This document shows positions 27,619 through 35,654 of a stretch of DNA of 64,000 bases, one piece after another. The notes beneath the pieces are model-generated. The model was not told where the DNA came from, ran no database searches, and was given only the letters and a program-made list of their open reading frames with translations. Position numbers and translations under genes: made by a program. This DNA is from Arthrobacter crystallopoietes BAB-32. GTDB lineage: Bacteria; Actinomycetota; Actinomycetes; Actinomycetales; Micrococcaceae. The stretch spans positions 1-64,000 of the forward strand of contig NZ_ANPE02000058.1 of NCBI RefSeq assembly GCF_000328305.2. Direction: 5' to 3'. The number at the start of each line of letters is the position of its first letter. The first letter of the stretch is position 1.

Positions 27619-30363
27619 GTGAGTGAAACAAACAAGCCGGAATCAGCCGGCCAATCGGCCACGGCAACTGCAGTACCCAGCACTACTGATTCCGGCGGCG
27701 GGCAGCAGCGCCTGCTGGTGATCGACGGACATTCAATGGCGTTCCGGGCGTTCTACGCGCTGCCGGCGGACAAGTTCGCCACCACCACCGGTCAGCACAC
27801 CAACGCCGTCTACGGTTTCACCTCGATGCTGCTCGCCATGATCCGCGACCAGCAGCCGACGCATGTCGCCGTCGCCTTCGACCTGGACACCCCGACGTTC
27901 CGGGAGGCCGAATACACCGAGTACAAGGCCGGCCGGAACAAGACGCCCGAAGAGTTCCACGGCCAGGTGGACCTGATCATCAAGGTCATGGAGGCCATGC
28001 GTATCCCCACGATCTCGCTGGACGGCTACGAGGCGGATGACATCATCGCCACCCTAAGCGAACAGGCAGAGTCGGCAGGCTGGGAGGTGCTGGTGGTTTC
28101 CGGCGACCGGGACGCCTTCCAGCTGATCACGGACAAGGTCACGGTGCTCTACCCCAAGAAGGGCGTCAGCGACATTCCGCCGATGGATGCCGCCGCAGTG
28201 GAGGCCAAGTACTTCGTACCGCCCAGCCGCTACTCGGACCTGGCCGCGCTCGTGGGCGAGACGGCGGACAACCTTCCGGGCGTTCCCGGCGTGGGCCCGA
28301 AGACCGCCGCCAAATGGATCAACCAGTACGGCGGCCTCGACGGGATCCTCGAGAACCTCGAGTCGATCGGCGGCAAGGTGGGCAACGCCCTTCGCGAGAA
28401 CATCGAGCAGGTCAAGCGCAACCGGCGGCTGAACCATTTGCTGCGGGACCTGGACCTGCCGGTGAACCTGGCGACCATGACGCTGGAGCACCCGGACCGG
28501 GACGCGGTCGAAGAGCTCTTCGACGCTCTGGAATTCACCACCCTGCGCAAACGCTTGTTCGAGCTGTTCGCGGAGGAAGAGGAAGCCGAAGACACCGAGG
28601 TGCACGCGCCTCACCATGTCGTCCTGGCCACCGCCGACGAACTCGACGCCTGGCTGGACGGGACGAACCAGCTGCCAGTGGCCGTGCAGGTCGTTGCCGA
28701 AGCGACGACGGCCGGAGAGGATGCCGTGGCGCTCGCGCTGGTGTCGCCGTCCGCGGCAGCCTATGTGGCGCTGGAAGGCCTGGACGCGGATGCGGAAAAG
28801 CGGCTCGCCGACTGGCTCCAGGACCTGGACGCTCCCAAGGTGGTCCACGATTTCAAGTACGCCTACAAGCTGCTCTGCCAGCGCGGCCTCGAAATCCTGG
28901 GCGTCGTCGACGACACCGCCATCTCGGCCTACCTGATCCAGCCGGACCGGCGGAACTACGAACTGGCGGATCTGGCCCAGTACCACTTGAAGCTCTCCGT
29001 GGCGGCCTCCGGCGGTACCGGCGGCGGACAGCTGCAGCTGGACCTTAGCGAAGACGCCGCCGGACCGGCAGTGGCCAAGGCCTTCGCCGCCCTGCAGCTG
29101 AGCGAACATTTTGCCGGCCAGCTCATCGAGCGCGGCGCCAACCAGCTGCTTGGCGGACTGGACCTGCCGCTGTCGCTGGTGCTGGCCAGGATGGAACTGA
29201 GCGGCATCGCGATCGCGACGGACAAGCTGGACGACTTGCTGGACGGCTTTTCCGCCACGATCAATGCCGCCAGCTCCGAGGCCTTCAGGATCATCGGCAA
29301 GGAGATCAACCTGGGGTCGCCCAAGCAGCTCCAGACGGTGCTGTTCGACGAGCTGGACCTGCCGAAGACCAAGAAGATCAAGACCGGCTACTCCACGGAC
29401 GCTGACGCCCTGAACGATCTGATCACCAAGACCCAGCACCCGTTCCTGGTCCAGCTGCTGGCCTACCGGGATGCCTCCAAGCTGCGCCAGACCGTCGAAG
29501 GCCTGCGCAAGTCCGTCTCCGAAGACGGGCGCATCCACACGACCTATGCGCAGACAGTTGCCGCCACCGGCCGGTTGTCCTCGATCAACCCCAACCTGCA
29601 GAACATCCCGGTCCGCTCCGAGGAGGGTCGGCGCATCCGCGAAGTGTTCATCGTCGGCGAGGGGTATGAATCGCTGCTCACAGCGGACTATTCGCAGATC
29701 GAAATGCGGATCATGGCGCATCTTTCCGGCGATGAAGGGCTCATCCAGGCTTTCCGCGAGGGAGAGGACCTGCACCGCTTCGTCGGTGCGCACATTTTCG
29801 GTGTGGCCCCGGAGGAGGTCACCAGCGAGATGCGTGCCAAGGTGAAGGCCATGTCCTACGGCCTGGTCTACGGACTGAGCTCATTTGGCCTGTCCAAGCA
29901 GCTCAACATCCCGGTGGATGAGGCCCGGACGCTGATGAAGGACTACTTCGCCCGGTTCGGTGCCGTACGCGACTACCTGCGCGGGATCGTCGACCAGGCA
30001 CGCAAGGATGGCTTCACCTCCACCATCGAGGGCCGCCGCCGCTACTTGCCGGACCTGACCAGCACCAACCGCCAGCTGCGCGAAATGTCGGAGCGGGCGG
30101 CCCTGAACGCGCCGATCCAGGGTTCTGCCGCGGACATCATCAAGAAGGCCATGCTGGGCGTCGACTCCGAACTGAAGGCCCAGCAGCTGAAGTCGCGGAT
30201 GCTGCTGCAGGTCCATGACGAATTGGTGTTCGAGGTGGCACCCGGCGAACGGGAAGCGCTCGAACAACTCGTGCGGGAGCAGATGGGCTCGGCGGCCGAG
30301 CTGTCGGTGCCGCTGGACGTGTCGGTCGGCGTGGGAAGCAACTGGCACGAAGCCGGCCACTGA
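27619..30363 (+). CDS. polA: DNA polymerase I
   Basis: This 914-residue enzyme removes RNA primers and fills gaps in replication and repair. The N-terminal 5' nuclease begins with LLVIDGHSMAFRAFYALP and includes the helix-hairpin-helix GVPGVGPKTAAKWI. The polymerase domain has motif A LTADYSQIEMRI, motif B KAMSYGLVYGLSSFG and motif C LLQVHDELVFE. The central 3'-5' exonuclease-like domain has lost its acidic metal ligands (the first motif reads VAVQVVAEA where DxE is expected), so proofreading should be absent, as usual in actinobacteria. The GTG at 27619 was chosen because a longer frame extends through the antisense thioesterase. Confidence 0.96.
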   Translation: MSETNKPESAGQSATATAVPSTTDSGGGQQRLLVIDGHSMAFRAFYALPADKFATTTGQHTNAVYGFTSMLLAMIRDQQPTHVAVAFDLDTPTFREAEYTEYKAGRNKTPEEFHGQVDLIIKVMEAMRIPTISLDGYEADDIIATLSEQAESAGWEVLVVSGDRDAFQLITDKVTVLYPKKGVSDIPPMDAAAVEAKYFVPPSRYSDLAALVGETADNLPGVPGVGPKTAAKWINQYGGLDGILENLESIGGKVGNALRENIEQVKRNRRLNHLLRDLDLPVNLATMTLEHPDRDAVEELFDALEFTTLRKRLFELFAEEEEAEDTEVHAPHHVVLATADELDAWLDGTNQLPVAVQVVAEATTAGEDAVALALVSPSAAAYVALEGLDADAEKRLADWLQDLDAPKVVHDFKYAYKLLCQRGLEILGVVDDTAISAYLIQPDRRNYELADLAQYHLKLSVAASGGTGGGQLQLDLSEDAAGPAVAKAFAALQLSEHFAGQLIERGANQLLGGLDLPLSLVLARMELSGIAIATDKLDDLLDGFSATINAASSEAFRIIGKEINLGSPKQLQTVLFDELDLPKTKKIKTGYSTDADALNDLITKTQHPFLVQLLAYRDASKLRQTVEGLRKSVSEDGRIHTTYAQTVAATGRLSSINPNLQNIPVRSEEGRRIREVFIVGEGYESLLTADYSQIEMRIMAHLSGDEGLIQAFREGEDLHRFVGAHIFGVAPEEVTSEMRAKVKAMSYGLVYGLSSFGLSKQLNIPVDEARTLMKDYFARFGAVRDYLRGIVDQARKDGFTSTIEGRRRYLPDLTSTNRQLREMSERAALNAPIQGSAADIIKKAMLGVDSELKAQQLKSRMLLQVHDELVFEVAPGEREALEQLVREQMGSAAELSVPLDVSVGVGSNWHEAGH

Positions 30364-30464
30364 TCCGGGAGCCGGGCGGGTGCTGCCGCGGGAGACCTCG
30401 CCCCGACTTGGCGCTGGTCCAGCCGGAGCACAGCCGGACTCTGGTGGAAGCGGCTGCAGCCCAC

Positions 30465-30470
30465 TAGGCT
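30465..30470 (+). promoter_or_regulatory. -10 box TAGGCT for Eis-like acetyltransferase gene
   Basis: TAGGCT ends 8 bases before the GTG at 30479, and there is no Shine-Dalgarno sequence between them. Confidence 0.5.
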
Positions 30471-30478
30471 CGGCTGTC

Positions 30479-31786
30479 GTGGAGACCAGCACAGCAAACC
30501 AAGCCGGGACGATCCGGATCGAGCAGTTTCCCGCCGGACTGGAGGACGGCCGTCCGGACGCGCGGACCATGGGCTGGTTCGAGGCCGTAAGGGCCGGCTT
30601 CCACGACGGGGCGCCGGAACCGGAACACGTGGCAGAGCAGGCGGCCGGCTATGTCGCGGACGGCCGCATCCTCCGGGCAGCGTACGACGACGAGGCCAGG
30701 CCGGGTGCCTGGGGCACCGAAATTCCGGTGGCCACCTACGGAACCATGGTCCACGCACTGAACGTTGGCGGCGGGAGGCAGCTGCCGACACACCAGATCA
30801 CGGGCGTAACGGTCCGGCCAACCCACCGCCGGCGCGGCCTGCTGCGCTCCCTGATCATCCAGGACCTGGAACAGGCAGCGGCGAACGGCCTGGCCATGGC
30901 CGCGCTGCAGGCGTCGGAAGCAACCATCTACGGCCGGTTCGGTTTTGGCGCCGCAACCTTCACCCGGAGCATCGACGTCGATGTGCGGGAACGGTTCCAA
31001 CTGCGCTCCAGCTCCTACGGCACCATGGAACTGGTCGATCCTGCAGCCCTGCTGGATCTTGCGCCGCGGATCTTTGCCGGCTTCCAAGCCGGGACGATGG
31101 GATCCTTGGACCGCCAGTATTCGTACGCACAGGTGGCGGCCGGCCGCTGGCAGTGGGAGAAGCCCGAACCGAACCGCAAACTGCGGACAGCGGTGCATTT
31201 CCTGCCGAACGGCGAGCCGGCCGGCTATGTGGCCTATAAGTTCGCCGGCTGGGACACCGAGCCCCACACCATGAAGGTGGTCGATCTCGTGGCGTCGTCC
31301 GCCGCCAGCTACCTGGAGCTCTGGCGCTACCTCGGGTCTATCGACCTGGTGCAGCGGATCACCTGGCCGATGGCGCCGGTGGAGGATCCGCTGCCATGGG
31401 CGTTGGCGGATGCCCGCCGCTATGCGGTGAAGTCGGAAGAAGACATGCTTTGGTTGAGGGTGCTGGATCCGGCGGCAGCCCTGGAGGCCCGGCACTTCGA
31501 GCGGGACGGCACCCTGGCCATCGCGATCCAGGATCCGCTGGGCCTTGCGGAAGGAAAATTCCGGCTGGATGTCGACGGCGGCCGCTGCCGGGTGAAGCGG
31601 CTGGATTCCGCTGCGCCGGCCGACCTCACCCTAGGCGTCGATGTGCTCGGCTCGCTCTACCTCGGGGGAGCGAAGGCGCGCACCCTCGCCGGTGCGGGAC
31701 GGCTGGACGGCGGGGACGCCGCCGTCGACCGTTTGGACCGGCTGTTCGGCACCAGTGCGGCGCCCTACTGCATCACGCATTTCTAG
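30479..31786 (+). CDS. Eis-like GNAT N-acetyltransferase
   Basis: This 435-residue protein has two tandem GNAT-like lobes and an SCP2-like C-terminal domain. The acetyl-CoA loop is VTVRPTHRRRGLLRSLI. ATIYGRFGFG supplies the tyrosine that acts as general acid in Eis. The protein ends in YCITHF; in M. tuberculosis Eis the C-terminal phenylalanine carboxylate is the general base, and that feature is kept. Eis enzymes acetylate amines, including aminoglycosides, but the natural substrate here is unknown. The GTG at 30479 follows a TAGGCT box. It lies between polA and rpsA. Confidence 0.85.
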   Translation: METSTANQAGTIRIEQFPAGLEDGRPDARTMGWFEAVRAGFHDGAPEPEHVAEQAAGYVADGRILRAAYDDEARPGAWGTEIPVATYGTMVHALNVGGGRQLPTHQITGVTVRPTHRRRGLLRSLIIQDLEQAAANGLAMAALQASEATIYGRFGFGAATFTRSIDVDVRERFQLRSSSYGTMELVDPAALLDLAPRIFAGFQAGTMGSLDRQYSYAQVAAGRWQWEKPEPNRKLRTAVHFLPNGEPAGYVAYKFAGWDTEPHTMKVVDLVASSAASYLELWRYLGSIDLVQRITWPMAPVEDPLPWALADARRYAVKSEEDMLWLRVLDPAAALEARHFERDGTLAIAIQDPLGLAEGKFRLDVDGGRCRVKRLDSAAPADLTLGVDVLGSLYLGGAKARTLAGAGRLDGGDAAVDRLDRLFGTSAAPYCITHF

Positions 31787-31831
31787 CGTGGAGACGGGCT
31801 GGGAAAAGACTGGCGGCGCGCCGTCACAGCT

Positions 31832-31861
31832 TTGACCCGAATTGGTGCATGCCGCTAGACT
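31832..31861 (+). promoter_or_regulatory. rpsA promoter
   Basis: TTGACC (31832-31837) and TAGACT (31856-31861) are separated by 18 bases, directly after the preceding gene. The expected transcription start is near 31868, giving a leader of about 163 bases before rpsA. Confidence 0.75.
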
Positions 31862-31867
31862 GGGTGG

Positions 31868-32030
31868 GCGCGTAATGCGTACGCAGATGCGTCATCCTGC
31901 GTCATACCATATTGTCCGCTTCCGGACAGTCAGCAATGTTGGAAGGCTGCAGCTGCTTTGCGCTGGGGTCCCAGAGCAGAGCCGCACTGTGCGGAACCAA
32001 GAAAACTATCCACATCGGAGCCCCTACTAC
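31868..32030 (+). promoter_or_regulatory. Structured rpsA 5' leader
   Basis: The leader contains a perfect 10-base palindrome TGCGTACGCA (31876-31885) and a direct repeat TGCGTCAT (31888-31895 and 31898-31905). It also has a 6-bp hairpin TGTCCG-CTTC-CGGACA (31913-31928) and, near 31955-31985, a further CTGCT/AGCAG stem. S1 mRNAs are often autoregulated, so this may be a control element, but no known class is recognised. GGAG precedes the ATG by 10 bases. Confidence 0.45.
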
Positions 32031-33506
32031 ATGACCATCACCTCCACCGAGAAGCCCGGTACCCCTCAGGTCGCTGTCAACGACATCGGTACTCCGGAAG
32101 ACTTTCTCGCTGCCGTCGACGCAACCATCAAGTACTTCAACGACGGCGATCTCGTCGAGGGTACTGTCGTCAAGGTCGACCGCGACGAAGTCCTGCTCGA
32201 CATCGGTTACAAGACCGAAGGTGTCATCCCCTCCCGCGAGCTTTCCATCAAGCACGACGTTGATCCCGGCGAAGTTGTCGCCGTGGGCGACGAGGTCGAA
32301 GCCCTTGTCCTGACCAAGGAAGACAAGGAAGGCCGCCTCATCCTGTCCAAGAAGCGCGCACAGTACGAGCGCGCCTGGGGCGACATCGAGAAGGTCAAGG
32401 AAGAGGACGGCGTCGTCACCGGTACCGTCATCGAGGTCGTCAAGGGTGGTCTTATCCTCGACATCGGCCTGCGCGGCTTCCTGCCCGCCTCCCTGGTCGA
32501 GATGCGCCGCGTGCGCGACCTGGCTCCGTACATCGGCCAGCAGATCGAAGCCAAGATCATCGAGCTGGACAAGAACCGCAACAACGTTGTGCTCTCCCGC
32601 CGCGCCTGGCTGGAGCAGACCCAGTCCGAGGTCCGCTCCACCTTCCTCAACAAGCTGGAGAAGGGCCAGGTCCGTCCGGGCGTTGTCTCCTCGATCGTCA
32701 ACTTCGGTGCCTTCGTGGACCTGGGCGGCGTCGACGGCCTGGTGCACGTCTCCGAGCTGTCCTGGAAGCACATCGACCACCCGTCCGAGGTTGTCGAGGT
32801 TGGCCAGGAAGTCACCGTCGAGGTCCTCGAGGTGGATCTGGACCGCGAGCGTGTCTCCCTGTCGCTGAAGGCCACCCAGGAAGATCCGTGGCAGACCTTC
32901 GCCCGCACCCACGCCCTGGGCCAGGTTGTCCCGGGCAAGGTCACCAAGCTGGTTCCGTTCGGTGCGTTCGTCCGCGTCGAAGACGGCATCGAGGGCCTGG
33001 TCCACATCTCCGAGCTGGCCGTCCGCCACGTCGAGCTGGCCGAGCAGGTTGTCTCCGTGGGCGACGAGCTGTTCGTCAAGGTCATCGACATCGACCTGGA
33101 GCGCCGCCGCATCTCGCTGTCCCTCAAGCAGGCCAACGAGGGCGTCGATCCGGAAGGCACCGAGTTCGACCCGGCGCTGTACGGCATGGCTGCCGAGTAC
33201 GACGAAGAGGGCAACTACAAGTACCCCGAGGGCTTCGACCCCGAGTCGAACGAATGGCTCGAGGGCTACGAGGCACAGCGCGCCGCTTGGGAGCAGCAGT
33301 ACGCTGACGCCCAGGCCCGCTGGGAGGCCCACAAGCTGCAGGTTGCACGCCACCTGCAGGAAGACGCACAGGCAGGCTCGGAGACCGGCGAAGCCGCTCC
33401 GACGAGCTACTCCTCGGACGCATCCGCGGGTGAGACCGGCAGCGCCGGCACCCTGGCTTCCGACGAGGCACTCGCCGCTCTGCGCGAGAAGCTGACCGGC
33501 CAGTAA
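32031..33506 (+). CDS. rpsA: Ribosomal protein S1
   Basis: This 491-residue protein has four S1 RNA-binding repeats, each with the GxVxxVxxxGxxV/LxLxG pattern. Examples are VKVDRDEVLLDIGYKTEG, GLILDIGLRGFLP, SIVNFGAFVDLGGVDGLVH and KLVPFGAFVRVEDGIEGLVH. An acidic C-terminal tail of about 100 residues follows. S1 helps mRNAs bind the ribosome and takes part in trans-translation. It lacks the six repeats of the E. coli protein, which is normal for actinobacteria. The ATG at 32031 is chosen on homology; the frame is open from 31842. A strong terminator follows. Confidence 0.96.
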   Translation: MTITSTEKPGTPQVAVNDIGTPEDFLAAVDATIKYFNDGDLVEGTVVKVDRDEVLLDIGYKTEGVIPSRELSIKHDVDPGEVVAVGDEVEALVLTKEDKEGRLILSKKRAQYERAWGDIEKVKEEDGVVTGTVIEVVKGGLILDIGLRGFLPASLVEMRRVRDLAPYIGQQIEAKIIELDKNRNNVVLSRRAWLEQTQSEVRSTFLNKLEKGQVRPGVVSSIVNFGAFVDLGGVDGLVHVSELSWKHIDHPSEVVEVGQEVTVEVLEVDLDRERVSLSLKATQEDPWQTFARTHALGQVVPGKVTKLVPFGAFVRVEDGIEGLVHISELAVRHVELAEQVVSVGDELFVKVIDIDLERRRISLSLKQANEGVDPEGTEFDPALYGMAAEYDEEGNYKYPEGFDPESNEWLEGYEAQRAAWEQQYADAQARWEAHKLQVARHLQEDAQAGSETGEAAPTSYSSDASAGETGSAGTLASDEALAALREKLTGQ

Positions 33507-33534
33507 TCCGACGCGCCAACGGCGCGACGATCCG

Positions 33535-33570
33535 GAACGGGACCCTTGCCTTCGGGCAGGGGTCCCGTTC
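33535..33570. terminator. Terminator after rpsA
   Basis: A 16-bp stem (33535-33550 and 33555-33570, one G-U pair) is closed by a TTCG tetraloop. There is no long U-tract, but the stem is very stable and lies between the convergent rpsA and methyltransferase genes. Confidence 0.85.
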
Positions 33571-33615
33571 AGTTAACCGGCTGCTCACCGCCGGGCGGCG
33601 GAGGACCCGAGCCGC

Positions 33616-34749
33616 TTAGTTTTCCCTGGTGCTGACGGTGATGGTGAACTTCGGGTTCCGCGCCACCTGCCGCGTCGGTCCCACCAGCTTCCGCAGCGCG
33701 GGGCGGTAGCCAAGGTGGCTGTTCCAGACCGCCCACAGCTCTCCGCCCGGCGCAAGGACGCGTCCGGCATCGGCAAAGAGTTTCAGCGCGATCCCCGCAT
33801 GCACGGTGGAGCCGACATGGAACGGCGGGTTGACCACGATCAACTCCGCCGAGCGGTCCGGCTGGCTGGAGAGGGCATCGTCGCGGAGCACGGTGACGCG
33901 GTCGGCAACCCCGTTCGCGCGCACACTGGCAGCGGCGGAGTCGACGGCGGCCTGGGACTGGTCACTGGCCAGCACCCTCAGGCCAGGGCGGCTAAGCGCG
34001 AGGTAAGCGGCGATGGCACCCGTGCCGCAGCCAAGGTCGATCGCCTCCGTTGCCGGCCTGGCCTGGGACAGGTGGGGCAGCAGGAAACGGGTGCCGACGT
34101 CCAGCTTCGGTCCGGCAAAGGCAGCACCGTACGCCCGCAGCTGCAGGGGATTGGCCAGGCCGACATCGTGCGCCGACGCGAGGGGGAAGCGGTTCGGTCC
34201 CGCGGACAGGGGCCCTTCCGCCAGCAGGATCCGGGATTTCTGCCGCGCGAGCGATGCCTCGACCTTGCCGAAGAAGCGGCCCAGAACATCGTTCATCGCG
34301 GTGTTCATATGCTTGAGCCGGCCGCCGGCAAAGACCCGGACCGATGGATCAGCGTAGCTGGCGACCGTCCATGCGATCTCTTCCAGCGCCTCAAGCGACC
34401 GGGGCAGGCGCAGCAGCACGACCCTGGCCCCGCCCAGCAGCTCCTGGTCCAGCTGGTCGTTGCGGTAGCAGTCCGCCAGGCCTGCCTGGGCGGCGTTGTT
34501 GGCCAGCGCCAACTCACCGGACAGCCCATCCTGGTGCACGCGCAGCCCTCGCAGCCCGTGCCGTGCCGCAGCGCCCAGGGTCAACGCGCCGTACTGGTCG
34601 CCGATGATGGCCACCTGCCCTGGCAGCGCCGCTTCGAGGGCAGGTGCTGCCGTGTCAAGCAGCAGGCGGTCGGCGGCATCGGAAGCGAAGAGGTTCCCGG
34701 CTTCGATGTCCGGCCGGCGCCGCAGGGCCGCGAAGTCAAAGTCAGCCAA
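33616..34749 (-). CDS. RlmG/RsmC-type rRNA (guanine-N2) methyltransferase
   Basis: This 377-residue protein has two tandem methyltransferase lobes. The C-terminal lobe has the SAM-binding AIDLGCGTGAIAAYLAL and the guanine N2 catalytic motif VVNPPFHVGSTVHAG. The N-terminal lobe is degenerate, as in RsmC/RlmG of other bacteria. It probably methylates a guanine in 16S or 23S rRNA; which one cannot be decided. The start is TTG at 34749, overlapping the end of the YigZ gene by 8 bases, which implies coupled translation. Confidence 0.85.
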   Translation of the reverse strand: MADFDFAALRRRPDIEAGNLFASDAADRLLLDTAAPALEAALPGQVAIIGDQYGALTLGAAARHGLRGLRVHQDGLSGELALANNAAQAGLADCYRNDQLDQELLGGARVVLLRLPRSLEALEEIAWTVASYADPSVRVFAGGRLKHMNTAMNDVLGRFFGKVEASLARQKSRILLAEGPLSAGPNRFPLASAHDVGLANPLQLRAYGAAFAGPKLDVGTRFLLPHLSQARPATEAIDLGCGTGAIAAYLALSRPGLRVLASDQSQAAVDSAAASVRANGVADRVTVLRDDALSSQPDRSAELIVVNPPFHVGSTVHAGIALKLFADAGRVLAPGGELWAVWNSHLGYRPALRKLVGPTRQVARNPKFTITVSTREN

Positions 34750-35437
34750 GGTCCACCCACCGGCCGCCGCTGGGAACCGGTTCGGGGCCGCCGCTGGTCA
34801 GCGCCGCGAGCCGTTCGCGGAAACCGGCCAGGACGTCGGGGGCGTCTTCCAAGGCGACCTGGATCCGCACACCATCAGCCTGGTATTCGCTGCCAAGTAC
34901 TTCCACTCCTGCGGCCCGGAGTTCGTTTTCCAGCCGGCCGGCCGCGGCGTGGTCAGCAGGCACGGAGAACAGCTGCATGTGCCGGCGGCGGATCAGCCGG
35001 ACAGTGGACAAAGCCTGCGACACCGAATCGGAGTACGCCCGGACCAAGCCACCGGCCCCGAGCAGGATGCCGCCAAAATAGCGCACAACGACGGCGGTGA
35101 CGTCGCTGAGGTCCGCTACCCCCGGAGCGGTCTCGCGCTGGATGAGGGCCTCCAGCATGGGAATGCCCGCGGTGCCCGAAGGTTCGCCGTCGTCATTGGA
35201 CCGCTGGACCTGGCGCTCCGGGCCCAGGACAAAGGCACTGCAGTGGTGGCGCGCGTCGTGGAATTCCTTGCGCAAGGCAGCCACCAAGGCGCGCGCTTCC
35301 TCCTCGGTTTCAGTCCGGCGCAGCACCGTAATGAAGCGCGACCGCTTGATCTCCAGCTCATGCCGATGCTCGCCGTCAACGGTGGTGTAGCTGGACCCGG
35401 AATCGGTCGAAGAGAGCGGGGGAGGCACGGCAGTCAC
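34742..35437 (-). CDS. YigZ/IMPACT family protein
   Basis: This 231-residue UPF0029/IMPACT family protein has the characteristic core RSRFITVLRRTETEEEARALV, CSAFVLGP, DDGEPSGTAGIPMLEAL and VVRYFGGILLGAGGLVRAY. A C-terminal DUF1949 domain of about 60 residues follows. The family is associated with translation regulation in eukaryotes; the bacterial role is unclear. The GTG at 35437 is chosen because a TAGGCT box ends 7 bases before it and GGAGG lies between; the frame is open to 35683 without homology. It is the first gene of an operon with the rRNA methyltransferase. Confidence 0.88.
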   Translation of the reverse strand: MTAVPPPLSSTDSGSSYTTVDGEHRHELEIKRSRFITVLRRTETEEEARALVAALRKEFHDARHHCSAFVLGPERQVQRSNDDGEPSGTAGIPMLEALIQRETAPGVADLSDVTAVVVRYFGGILLGAGGLVRAYSDSVSQALSTVRLIRRRHMQLFSVPADHAAAGRLENELRAAGVEVLGSEYQADGVRIQVALEDAPDVLAGFRERLAALTSGGPEPVPSGGRWVDLG

Positions 35438-35444
35438 GCCTCCA

Positions 35445-35450
35445 AGCCTA
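35445..35450 (-). promoter_or_regulatory. -10 box TAGGCT for yigZ operon
   Basis: The minus-strand TAGGCT ends 7 bases before the GTG at 35437. A GGAGG box also lies in the spacer, so the transcript may be leaderless or have only a few bases of leader. Confidence 0.55.
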
Positions 35451-35654
35451 ACCCCAGGTACCCGCGCGCGACACGCTGAAAACCTGTTGCCAGCTATCAG
35501 CACCGGTGGGAAAATTGCGCCGGGGAGACAGAGCAAACGCCGTGCCGCGCCACGCGCAGCTACCATTCGATCGGCATTGCGGACTGTCCTGGTATGCGGC
35601 GGGGGCGGCCGGATGCTCCTGTGTTTGGCGAGGCCGGATTCAGGAGGAACCATT

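Noticed and set aside
31842-32030. In-frame N-terminal extension of ribosomal protein S1
   Set aside because: The 63 codons before the ATG at 32031 overlap the promoter and leader and lack any S1 homology.
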